58,236 bases of DNA from Eubacteriales bacterium SKADARSKE-1. GTDB taxonomy: Bacteria > Bacillota > Clostridia > Oscillospirales > Acutalibacteraceae. The stretch is taken from the NCBI GenBank assembly GCA_030920305.1, contig JARLUB010000006.1, positions 1 to 58,236 on the forward strand, in the 5' to 3' direction. Below, piece by piece: positions 50,641 through 58,236 of the stretch (position 1 is the first letter of the stretch; each line of letters begins with the position of its first letter). Both the position numbers and the translations under genes were made by a program. The notes beneath the pieces are model-generated. The model was given only the letters and a program-made list of their open reading frames with translations, had not been told where the DNA came from and did no database searches.

Positions 50641-51855
50641 TTATTTATAAAACTTCTTAAACTTCTTTATTTGATTAAAGTAAGCTAAAATCGAAAAAAT
50701 CCAATGCTTTAAGTTTCTTTCTTTATTATAAAATAGAGGATTACTCCACTTATGATTTTTAATTAATCTTAATGCTTTCTCTCTTGCATGTTCATCACTT
50801 ACATACTTTTTTATTACACACTTTGGAACAATAGAAAAAATATGTTCAGTGTTATCTGCAATAGTATACGGAATCTCATTTTCACAAATTAAATCTTCAA
50901 TAATAAACTTTGTAACGTTAAAGCCACTTCCCGTTACATAAAAATTACTGCGCCCTAACCTAATATTTATTTCAAAAAATTTATATTTTCCGTCCCGTTG
51001 ATCATACTTTAAGTCAAAATTAGAAAAACCTGTATAACCTATATGCTCTAAAAATTTAGTAGCCTGAGCAACTACCTCTTCGTTGACTTCATTTATAATG
51101 CAACAAGGGTTACCGAGAGCAGTGGGTACATGTTCCTCTAAAAGAACATGCCCTAAAGCGGCAAAACGCACCTTACCATTTCTATCGCTATAACAAGTTA
51201 AAACTCTCATATTACTGTCATCTCCAGGAATTCTATCCTGAATTAAAAATTTATAATCATAAGAGCTTGTCCTAACATTTTCAAGCATTTTTTCTAAGTC
51301 TTCTTTATTATTAAAGGTGAAAACTTTTTTCTTTCCGGGAAATTTAGCATAATGGTAAAGAGCGCTATTAGCATTTTTAGCAATAACAGGATACTTAAAA
51401 TCAAAAGTTAAAGGAGTATTTTCTTTACAATCATAAACAAAAGTATCCGGATGGGGAATATCCAACTCCTCACAAATTTCATAGAATTTATCTTTTAAAA
51501 CTATTTCATTCATAAGATTTTCATCTATGTATGGTATTACATAATATTTGCTTAAGCTTTCTTTATTTTCGATGATACACCTAACATACCAGTCTCCACA
51601 GCCAAATAATATTAGTTTTTTATTTGAATATTTACTTCCAACTTGCTCTAAAGTAGATAATAAAATCTCTGGTTTTTCTAGATTTTCAACATAAAAATCA
51701 TCACAAAAACAACTTTTAACTGAATAATTATTTTTAGACATGTGAATAACCAATGGTTTTACTTTATACTCTTGGTAAAAACTACGTACAAGGCTATATG
51801 CTGTTATATCAGATCCTAAAATAACAGGTAAAAAACTTTTTTCTTCAAAAAACAA
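50641..51855 (-). CDS. ATP-grasp D-aspartate ligase (Aslfm-like)
   Basis: A 404-residue ATP-grasp enzyme. FLPVILGSDITAYSLVRSF, the ATP-grasp region YKFLIQDRIPGDDSNMRVL, GHVLLEEHVPTALGN and FSNFDLKYDQRDG with FFEINIRLGRSNFYVTGSG follow the D-aspartate ligase Aslfm of Enterococcus faecium closely. That enzyme adds D-Asp to the side-chain amine of the third stem residue of peptidoglycan precursors, in the cytoplasm. TTG 51855 is the likely start, after AGGAGAGG. It is the first gene of a three-gene operon (ligase, racemase, amidating synthetase). Confidence 0.88.
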   Translation of the reverse strand: MFFEEKSFLPVILGSDITAYSLVRSFYQEYKVKPLVIHMSKNNYSVKSCFCDDFYVENLEKPEILLSTLEQVGSKYSNKKLILFGCGDWYVRCIIENKESLSKYYVIPYIDENLMNEIVLKDKFYEICEELDIPHPDTFVYDCKENTPLTFDFKYPVIAKNANSALYHYAKFPGKKKVFTFNNKEDLEKMLENVRTSSYDYKFLIQDRIPGDDSNMRVLTCYSDRNGKVRFAALGHVLLEEHVPTALGNPCCIINEVNEEVVAQATKFLEHIGYTGFSNFDLKYDQRDGKYKFFEINIRLGRSNFYVTGSGFNVTKFIIEDLICENEIPYTIADNTEHIFSIVPKCVIKKYVSDEHAREKALRLIKNHKWSNPLFYNKERNLKHWIFSILAYFNQIKKFKKFYK

Positions 51856-51897
51856 AGTAGAATTACACCTCTCCTATTTTACAACTTTCGACTTAAA

Positions 51898-51926
51898 AGT
51901 GTATCATTTTAATAGAATAAAGTCAA
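51898..51926 (-). promoter_or_regulatory. Promoter of the D-Asp cross-bridge operon
   Basis: On the minus strand TTGACT (51926-51921), a 17-base spacer and TACACT (51903-51898) lie 43 bases before the ligase start. Confidence 0.65.
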
Positions 51927-52079
51927 TCCTATAAAAATGTTTTGATTATGTGTAAACTTGCGTTGTTTTCCTTTTTTAGACACCAATCTCACATATACCT
52001 TTTATTTTCTTGGAAATAAAAAAAGCTCATTATAAAGCAAATTCAAGATCTATTAAATTTTTTTGATTTATATGATGAC

Positions 52080-52108
52080 TTTACTTTTAATGTATCACAA
52101 ACTATAAT
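52080..52108 (+). promoter_or_regulatory. Promoter of prfB
   Basis: TTTACT (52080-52085), a 17-base spacer and TATAAT (52103-52108) lie 61 bases before the prfB start. The rest of the 51856-52168 divergent spacer shows no further element. Confidence 0.6.
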
Positions 52109-52168
52109 TATTATGATTAGTATCTATATAATTTTCAGTGTAAATTGTCCATAAAAAGGAGGAATTCA

Positions 52169-53281
52169 GTGTTACAGTTTGAGGAATTAAAATTAGAGCT
52201 TACAGAAATTTTTCCAAGTATAAAAGATTTGGGAGAAGCTGTTGGAATAGATAAAATAAGCCAAGAAATAAAATCTCTTGAAAAAGATACTGCAAACCCA
52301 GACTTTTGGGATGACCCTGCTAGTTCACAAAAAATATTACAACAAATAAGTATTCTTAAAAACCGGCAAGGTAAATATAGAAATCTTTTAGCTTTATATG
52401 AAGACACTTTAGCTTTAATTGAACTTGCAAATGAAGAGGAGGATTTATCACTTTTACCAGAAGCTCAATTTGACGTAGAGAAAACAAAAAAGGAACTAGA
52501 AAGTCAGCGTCTAGAAATTCTTTTAAATGGAGAATTTGATTCAAACAATGCTATCCTTACCTTTCATGCGGGTGCGGGCGGCACTGAAGCTCAAGATTGG
52601 GTTGATATGCTTTATAGAATGTATTGCCGTTGGGGGGAAAGACATGACTATAAGGTTAAAACCCTCGATTATCTTGACGGTGAAGGAGCCGGACTTAAAA
52701 GCGTTTCGATTTTAGTTGAAGGTCTTAATGCATATGGCTACTTAAAAAGTGAAACTGGAGTTCACAGGCTAGTTAGGGTCTCTCCATTTGATTCATCTGG
52801 CCGACGTCACACCTCTTTTGCTTCACTTGAGGTTATGCCTGAAATAGATGACAATATTAAAGTTGATATTTCTCCCGATGATTTAAAGATGGATGTATTT
52901 AGGTCTAGTGGTGCCGGCGGCCAACATATAAATAAAACTTCATCAGCTGTAAGACTTACGCATTTACCAACAGGGATAGTTGTTGCATGCCAAAATGAGC
53001 GAAGTCAACATCAAAATAGAGAAGTAGCCTTAAAGATGTTAAAATCCAAACTTATTGAAATAAAAGAGCGTGAACACCTTGAAAAAGTTGAAGATATAAA
53101 AGGGGTCCAGAAAGAAATCGGTTGGGGCTCACAAATTCGCTCTTATGTATTTATGCCATACACGCTGGTAAAAGACCATAGAACTGGTTATGAAATGGGT
53201 AACATAAATGCCGTTATGGATGGCGATTTAGACGGATTAATAAATGCATATTTAAAGCAGGAAGCAGAAAATAAGTTTTAG
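52169..53281 (+). CDS. prfB: Peptide chain release factor 2
   Basis: About 370 residues. The codon-recognition loop is SPF (RLVRVSPFDSSGRRHTSFAS), which defines RF2 (UGA/UAA), and the catalytic GGQ lies in SSGAGGQHINKTSSAVRL. GTG 52169 is the likely start, with AAGGAGG eight bases upstream; an earlier in-frame TTG would include that ribosome site. The gene reads through without any in-frame UGA, so the autoregulatory +1 frameshift found in many prfB genes is absent. Confidence 0.96.
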   Translation: MLQFEELKLELTEIFPSIKDLGEAVGIDKISQEIKSLEKDTANPDFWDDPASSQKILQQISILKNRQGKYRNLLALYEDTLALIELANEEEDLSLLPEAQFDVEKTKKELESQRLEILLNGEFDSNNAILTFHAGAGGTEAQDWVDMLYRMYCRWGERHDYKVKTLDYLDGEGAGLKSVSILVEGLNAYGYLKSETGVHRLVRVSPFDSSGRRHTSFASLEVMPEIDDNIKVDISPDDLKMDVFRSSGAGGQHINKTSSAVRLTHLPTGIVVACQNERSQHQNREVALKMLKSKLIEIKEREHLEKVEDIKGVQKEIGWGSQIRSYVFMPYTLVKDHRTGYEMGNINAVMDGDLDGLINAYLKQEAENKF

Positions 53282-53349
53282 AAATTATTTATTATATATT
53301 TAGTAATTTCAAAACTATTTTTATAAATTTTTAGAAAGGGTAGGTTTTT

Positions 53350-54774
53350 ATGTCAGAAAAAAAAGAAGGAAAATCAAAAGCAGAAGAACTAAAAGAAAAA
53401 TTACTAATAAACAGAAAAAGTGGCGCATTGAAACTAAGTGACAAAAAAATCAAACAATCTGATTACTTTGCGGAGGAATATAAGGTTTTTTTAAATGAAT
53501 CAAAAACTGAGAGGGAAGCTGTAAGTACTGCAGTAAAGCTAGCAAAAAAGGCTGGATTTGTTGAATACAATCTTAATAAAAAGTATAAGCCAGGCGATAA
53601 AGTTTATTATGTTAACCGCCTTAAAGCTTTTATTGCAGCAGTTATTGGTAAAGACGGGACTAAAAACGGAATTCAACTTGCTGTAGCACACATAGATTCA
53701 CCAAGACTTGACTTAAAACCTAATCCACTATATGAAGCAAATGATTTAGCACTTTTTAAAACTCACTATTACGGCGGAATAAAAAAATACCAGTGGACTG
53801 CAATTCCTTTAAGTTTACATGGCAAAATTATAAAAAGAGATGGCAAATCTATTGACGTTACAATAGGAGAAAATCCTGGTGAACCTTGTTTTTGTGTCAC
53901 TGACCTTTTGCCTCATTTATCAAAAGAACAAATGGCAAAGACCATGCAAAAGAGCATCGAAGGAGAAAACTTAAATATTTTAATTGGAAGCTTGCCATTT
54001 AAAGATGACAAGGGCTCAGAACTTGTAAAGCTTAATATTATGAAATTTTTAAACGAAAAGTATGGAATTATAGAATCCGACTTTTTATCTGCTGAATTAA
54101 CAATGGTTCCTGCCTTTAAAGCAGTTGACGTGGGTTTTGACAGAAGCATGGTTGGCGGTTACGGTCATGATGACAAAGTCTGTGCTTACCCAACACTAAG
54201 AGCAATTTTTGATTTAAAAGAAATACCAGAAAAAACTATAATCTCCATATTGACAGATAAAGAAGAGGTTGGAAGCGATGGTAATACTGGTATGCACTCT
54301 TCTTTCTTTAGATTCTTTTTAGCAGATTTAGCACAAATGGATGGAATGCATTATCACCATGTCTTATCAAAATCTAAATGCCTGTCGGCTGATGTAAACG
54401 CCGCATTTGACCCCACTTATGCCTCTGTTTATGACCCTGCAAATAGCTGTTATGTAAACAATGGTGTTGTTATAACAAAATATACAGGCAGTGGCGGGAA
54501 AGCCGGTACATCTGATGCTTCAGCTGAATTTATGGCAGAAGTTCGTTCTCTTTTAGAAAAAGAAAAAATATTATGGCAAACAGGAGAACTTGGAAAAGTT
54601 GATGCTGGTGGCGGCGGAACTATTGCAAAGTTTGTTGCAAATTTAAATGTGGATGTCGTAGATTTAGGTGTTCCGGTTCTTTCAATGCATGCACCATTTG
54701 AAGTAATTTCAAAAATAGATTTATATATGGCGTATGAAGCAATCAGTGCATTTTTTAACCAGCGTAACGCTTGA
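53350..54774 (+). CDS. M18-family aminopeptidase
   Basis: A 474-residue zinc aminopeptidase of the M18 (aspartyl/aminopeptidase I) family. Seen: LAVAHIDSPRLDLKPNPL with the first metal His, THYYGGIKKYQWTAIPL, LTDKEEVGSDGNTGMHSSF (Glu pair), SADVNAAFDPTY, and the closing GVPVLSMHAPFEVISKIDLYMAYEA with the last metal His. It removes N-terminal residues from peptides in the cytoplasm as a large oligomer. GAAAGGG precedes ATG 53350. It follows prfB by 68 bases and may be read from the same promoter. Confidence 0.94.
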   Translation: MSEKKEGKSKAEELKEKLLINRKSGALKLSDKKIKQSDYFAEEYKVFLNESKTEREAVSTAVKLAKKAGFVEYNLNKKYKPGDKVYYVNRLKAFIAAVIGKDGTKNGIQLAVAHIDSPRLDLKPNPLYEANDLALFKTHYYGGIKKYQWTAIPLSLHGKIIKRDGKSIDVTIGENPGEPCFCVTDLLPHLSKEQMAKTMQKSIEGENLNILIGSLPFKDDKGSELVKLNIMKFLNEKYGIIESDFLSAELTMVPAFKAVDVGFDRSMVGGYGHDDKVCAYPTLRAIFDLKEIPEKTIISILTDKEEVGSDGNTGMHSSFFRFFLADLAQMDGMHYHHVLSKSKCLSADVNAAFDPTYASVYDPANSCYVNNGVVITKYTGSGGKAGTSDASAEFMAEVRSLLEKEKILWQTGELGKVDAGGGGTIAKFVANLNVDVVDLGVPVLSMHAPFEVISKIDLYMAYEAISAFFNQRNA

Positions 54775-54987
54775 ACTAATTTGTGAATGAGTTATTTCGC
54801 GTAAATTAAATCCATTGTCAACCATTTAGCTTTTAGATAAAAAGTACCAGTGACAATTTATTGGCAATTTGGCTTTGTGTTTAAGTCCGCATACTAGGCG
54901 AAACTGAGAACACAACGGTATTGGGCGCGTGTTGGGTACAGCGTCACGCTTCTCAATTATCAATTATTTTAAAGGCAGGTGAAACAA
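54775..54987. other. Spacer with GC-richer patch before coaX
   Basis: The segment near 54890-54950 is clearly more GC-rich than its surroundings and has no reading frame. Short phrases such as TTCTCAATTATCAATTATT and GTGACAATTTATTGGCAATTT look like debris of an intergenic repeat. No RNA gene could be supported. Confidence 0.3.
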
Positions 54988-55761
54988 ATGATATTGGTAA
55001 TCGATATAGGCAATACAAATGTAACTATTGGCGTATATAAAAATGATAGCTTGTTGTTTGTTTCAAGACTTCACACAAAGAAACAATTAACAAAAGATCA
55101 GTGCATCATGGAACTAACAGCAACCTTTCATCATCAAAAAGTTAACACAACCCTTTTTAAAGGTGCAATAATAAGTTCTGTTGTTCCTTCTGTCACTGAC
55201 CTTTTTAAACGCGCTATTAAACAATTAATAAATATTGAACCTATTGTTGTAAGCCTAGATTTAAATTTAGATCTACCTATTAAAATTCGGTACCCAAAAA
55301 CTTTGGGTAGCGATTTAATCGCCGGCGCTGTTGGTGCTATAAATAAAATTGGATTTCCGTGTATAGTTGTTGATTTAGGCACCGCAACAACATTTTCTAT
55401 AATTGATAAAAATAAGAACTTTATTGGTGTGTCTATTGCACCGGGTGTAAAAACTTCATTTGATTCATTGGTGTCAAGTGCTGAATTGCTATCGTTTGTT
55501 GACTTTGATAATACAATAAAAGTTATAGGAACCACCACTTCTAACAGTATAAATTCAGGCCTAATTTATGGAACAGCTGCCATGATTGACGGTATGTGTG
55601 ATCGAATAGAAGATGAATTGGGCTATAAATGCAAAGCTATAGCAACAGGAGGGTTTTCTAAAAGTATAATTAAAAATTGCAAAAGGGAAATTATGGTTTG
55701 CAATAATCTTTTGCTTGAAGGGCTCAAGTTTATCTATGATAAAAACACAAATTTGAACTAA
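54988..55761 (+). CDS. coaX: Type III pantothenate kinase
   Basis: A 257-residue ASKHA-fold kinase that phosphorylates pantothenate in the first step of CoA synthesis. MILVIDIGNTNVTIGVY is the phosphate-binding motif, YPKTLGSDLIAGAVGA holds the substrate region with the catalytic Asp, VVDLGTATTFSIID is the second phosphate motif, and SAELLSF plus ATGGFSKSI complete the site. ATG 54988 follows AGGTGA at suitable spacing; an upstream GTG would include that site. A strong hairpin ends the transcript. Confidence 0.93.
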   Translation: MILVIDIGNTNVTIGVYKNDSLLFVSRLHTKKQLTKDQCIMELTATFHHQKVNTTLFKGAIISSVVPSVTDLFKRAIKQLINIEPIVVSLDLNLDLPIKIRYPKTLGSDLIAGAVGAINKIGFPCIVVDLGTATTFSIIDKNKNFIGVSIAPGVKTSFDSLVSSAELLSFVDFDNTIKVIGTTTSNSINSGLIYGTAAMIDGMCDRIEDELGYKCKAIATGGFSKSIIKNCKREIMVCNNLLLEGLKFIYDKNTNLN

Positions 55762-55795
55762 TTAACAATCCAATAATCATTGCAGCTTTAAACAA

Positions 55796-55831
55796 AACCT
55801 CGCGCAGAAGTTAAATACTCTGCGCGAGGTT
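55796..55831. terminator. Terminator between coaX and murC
   Basis: AACCTCGCGCAGA and TCTGCGCGAGGTT form a perfect 13-bp GC-rich stem with a 10-base loop. The T-tract is weak on the plus side (CTGTTT) and an A/T-rich flank follows on the other, so it may serve both convergent genes. Confidence 0.75.
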
Positions 55832-55895
55832 CTGTTTATTAGAAAAATATTATGGCTTACAACTTAAATGTTTAACTGTGATCATCAAAAAGTTT

Positions 55896-57287
55896 TTATT
55901 TGTATTTGTTTTTTAAGTTATCTAAAATCATATTTGCACACTTATATACATTTCCACCACCCATAGTAATTACACAATCACCAGGTTTTGCGGTTTTTTC
56001 TATATAATCTGTAATATCTTCAAAAGTTTTACGATAAACACCATTTTTTATTTTTGCAACTAAATCTTCAGAATAAATATTATAGCTATTTACCTCACGA
56101 ACTGCCAAAATCTCTGACACAACAGTAATATCAGGAATTGACAAAGCTTTTCCAAATTCATTTAAAAACGTAGCTGTTCTAGAATAAGTGTGTGGCTGAA
56201 AAATTGCTATAACTCTGTCAAATCCCATTTTAGAAGCAGTGGTCAATGTGTTTTCTATTTCAGTTGGATGATGTGCAAAATCATCTATAATAGTAATATC
56301 ATTTACTTTTCCAAGCACTTCAAAACGTCTATGAACACCACCAAAATCACTAAGAGCCATTGCTATTGAGTCTAAATCTAACCCCATATAATCAGCAACA
56401 CAAATCGCAGCTAGAGCATTGTAAGCATTATGCCGGCCTGGAACTTTAAGTTCTATATCAACTAACTTAGTTTCGTTTTTCATAACAGAAAAATGCCTGA
56501 AAAAGCCTCTTTCCTCCGCTATATCATCAACATAATAATCATTAGATTTATTAAATCCAAAAGTTGTTACTGGTACATTAACGTTAGCTACAGCTTTTAA
56601 TGCGTTTTCATCGTCTCCATTTACAACTAAAAACTTTGTAGTCTTATTAGCAAATTTATTAAATGATTCTATCACTCTATCAAACGTTTTAAAATAGTCT
56701 AAATGGTCTGCTTCAACGTTTGTTATAACAGAAATAGCAGGATCTAATTCTAAAAAGGTATCTACATATTCACAGGCTTCACATACAATTGTTTCAGAAT
56801 TTCCAGTACGACTATTCCCTCCAATAAAAGGAAGTGTCCCGCCAACTATAGCTGTTGGGTCTGCACCACCAACTGTTAAAATTTGAGTAATCATAGAAGT
56901 TGTTGTGGTTTTTCCATGTGTTCCCGAAACCGCTATTAAATTCTTATACATTGAAGTAAGTAAGCCTAACATCACAGACCGTTCTATTGTTGGGATATTT
57001 TTTTCTTTTCCGGCAATCATTTCAGGGTTATCTTGTTTTATTGCTGCAGAATAAACTATAAGTTCCGCGCCATCTATATTTCTAGCATCATGGCCCATAT
57101 ATATTTGTAGTCCTTCTTGTATTTCGCGGTCTAATGTATCTGATTCATAATTATCAGAGCCTGATATAATATAGCCATTACTGTGTAATATTTTAGCAAT
57201 AGGATACATTCCAGAACCGCCAATGCCAATAAAGTGAATCTTCTTTATATTGTTTAAAATATTTTTACTAGTATTCAAAATAAGCAC
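55896..57287 (-). CDS. murC: UDP-N-acetylmuramate--L-alanine ligase
   Basis: A 463-residue Mur ligase that adds L-Ala to UDP-MurNAc in peptidoglycan precursor synthesis. Domain 1: IHFIGIGGSGMYPIAKIL with SGSDNYES. Domain 2: AVSGTHGKTTTTSMI (P-loop) and NVEADHLDYFKT. Domain 3: VHRRFEVLG, DDFAHHPTEIENTL and VITMGGGNVY. Length is normal. It stands apart from other mur genes here. Confidence 0.97.
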   Translation of the reverse strand: MLILNTSKNILNNIKKIHFIGIGGSGMYPIAKILHSNGYIISGSDNYESDTLDREIQEGLQIYMGHDARNIDGAELIVYSAAIKQDNPEMIAGKEKNIPTIERSVMLGLLTSMYKNLIAVSGTHGKTTTTSMITQILTVGGADPTAIVGGTLPFIGGNSRTGNSETIVCEACEYVDTFLELDPAISVITNVEADHLDYFKTFDRVIESFNKFANKTTKFLVVNGDDENALKAVANVNVPVTTFGFNKSNDYYVDDIAEERGFFRHFSVMKNETKLVDIELKVPGRHNAYNALAAICVADYMGLDLDSIAMALSDFGGVHRRFEVLGKVNDITIIDDFAHHPTEIENTLTTASKMGFDRVIAIFQPHTYSRTATFLNEFGKALSIPDITVVSEILAVREVNSYNIYSEDLVAKIKNGVYRKTFEDITDYIEKTAKPGDCVITMGGGNVYKCANMILDNLKNKYK

Positions 57288-57421
57288 TCCCTATTAATTC
57301 TTAATATAACATCTATTATAAATTTTTTTAAAAGTAAAATAAACAACTTTTTGTAATATTAATTATTAATATGAAAATTTACTAATAATTGCTCCCCTAG
57401 TGGGCGAAAAATACCGCCTTT

Positions 57422-58138
57422 TTATTGCTTTTTTGCAGTAATAAAACAAACACCATTTATACAATTTAAAATTTCAACATTTTTGAATCCGGCATTTGAT
57501 AAAAGCTTCATTTCATGTTCTGCAGTAAGTGGGGTATCAAAATGTACGAATTCATTATCAGGGATGTTTTCTTCTTTACGTTTTTTGTCACATAATCTCA
57601 TTAACAAGCCTTCCTCTTCATCGCAACAAGCAATATAATCGGCCTCTATGTAAGTACCGCCATCCGGCAATGCTTTATATATTTTCTCAAACAGCGCTTG
57701 TTTTTTGTGGGGTTTGAAATGGTGCAATGTTTCAAATGATATTACCACATCAAAGTTTTCGCTGTTATAGTCAAATTTAAAATAATCAATGCAAATGGTT
57801 TTTACTCTTGTATGTTTTTGCTGTAATTTTTCAAGCATATGTTTAGATAAATCTATTCCTATAATTTCAATTTTGGGATTCATAGCAAGGATAGAATCTA
57901 TTTCTAAACCTGTTCCACAACCAATATCAAGGATCCTTTCTGTGTTGTCTGGAATAATTTTGGCCATATATTTATATGCACTTTCCCATTGTGCCATGTG
58001 ATTTTCATAATCATCAATTCGTGCCTTAAAAAAATCAACCATGCTTTCTAATTTGGTGTTGTCTGTTTCTTCCAACCATTCTTTTAGTTCAGACATATAT
58101 TTATTGATGTCTTCTCTTATTACTAACTTTTTAAACAT
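57422..58138 (-). CDS. Class I SAM-dependent methyltransferase
   Basis: About 238 residues with a complete Rossmann methyltransferase core: ILDIGCGTGLEIDSI (motif I), IGIDLSKHMLEKL (motif II acidic residue), FDVVISFETLHHF (post-II) and ALPDGGTYIEADY. The N-terminal 60 residues are helical and probably cap the active site. The substrate is unknown. ATG 58138 is preferred to a TTG nine bases upstream; neither has a strong ribosome site. Confidence 0.85.
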   Translation of the reverse strand: MFKKLVIREDINKYMSELKEWLEETDNTKLESMVDFFKARIDDYENHMAQWESAYKYMAKIIPDNTERILDIGCGTGLEIDSILAMNPKIEIIGIDLSKHMLEKLQQKHTRVKTICIDYFKFDYNSENFDVVISFETLHHFKPHKKQALFEKIYKALPDGGTYIEADYIACCDEEEGLLMRLCDKKRKEENIPDNEFVHFDTPLTAEHEMKLLSNAGFKNVEILNCINGVCFITAKKQ

Positions 58139-58236
58139 AAAAAACAAACTTTCTAGATAGATATCTTTTAACTTTTATATTTTACCATTAATAAATAAAT
58201 TTTTAAAAAATTTTTTGAGCTATTCTTTTACGCCAC

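Noticed and set aside
52169-52300. Programmed +1 frameshift in prfB
   Set aside because: The reading frame is continuous with no in-frame UGA in the early codons.
54890-54950. GC-rich patch before coaX as a small RNA gene
   Set aside because: No stable conserved fold, promoter or terminator could be defined by eye.

Overview
The window comes from a low-GC, endospore-forming Firmicute, most likely a clostridium of the Oscillospiraceae/Ruminococcaceae type. The evidence is the AT-rich sequence, strong GGAGG ribosome sites, frequent GTG/TTG starts, a SpoIIID sporulation regulator, VanW, MecA and an FeoAB system with a Cys-rich FeoB-associated protein. No rRNA, tRNA or CRISPR array was seen.

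Layout. 1-1112: decayed phage structural genes directly against ruvX. 1109-4205: ruvX and valS. 4363-16883: a tight twelve-gene operon on the minus strand with one good promoter (16914-16942) and one terminator (4304-4344). 17009-25479: VanW, a glycolipid glycosyltransferase, a TetR/DegV pair, MecA, CorA, a DUF4830 protein and an orphan MsmK-type ATPase. 25526-28587: a feo iron operon with its own DtxR-family regulator and two candidate operators. 28673-33483: a secreted repeat protein, a phosphoesterase, a GNAT enzyme, a HEAT-like protein and RlmD. 33585-42268: a Wzx/Wzy polysaccharide cluster with CDP-ribitol genes (tarI, tarJ) and licD. 42449-48026: pcrA and spoIIID, then a scrambled accessory patch with IS630 remnants, a decayed degV copy, an LCAT-like lipase and a truncated second spoIIID. 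48072-51855: a three-gene operon for a D-Asp/D-Asn peptidoglycan cross-bridge. 52169-58138: prfB, an M18 aminopeptidase, coaX, murC and a methyltransferase.

The most novel candidate is the twelve-gene operon. RfbF, RfbG and RfbH make CDP-4-keto-3,6-dideoxyglucose. Two carbon-carbon bond-forming enzymes (a ThDP enzyme of the acetolactate-synthase family and an HpcH/HpaI aldolase), a sugar-phosphate cyclase of the dehydroquinate-synthase fold, two reductases/epimerases and a HAD phosphatase follow in the same transcript. GtrA-like, GtrB-like and large polytopic (GtrC-like) proteins complete a lipid-carrier glycosylation module. I infer that the operon builds an unusual branched or carbocyclic deoxysugar and attaches it to a surface polymer outside the membrane.

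A second notable signal is a shared promoter/operator. The TetR-flanked degV promoter (20522-20574) has a close duplicate at 45945-46001 with a perfect palindrome. It lies in front of a decayed degV fragment and now sits directly upstream of a secreted LCAT-like lipase. This suggests that one TetR regulon could link fatty-acid release to DegV/FakB-type fatty-acid binding.
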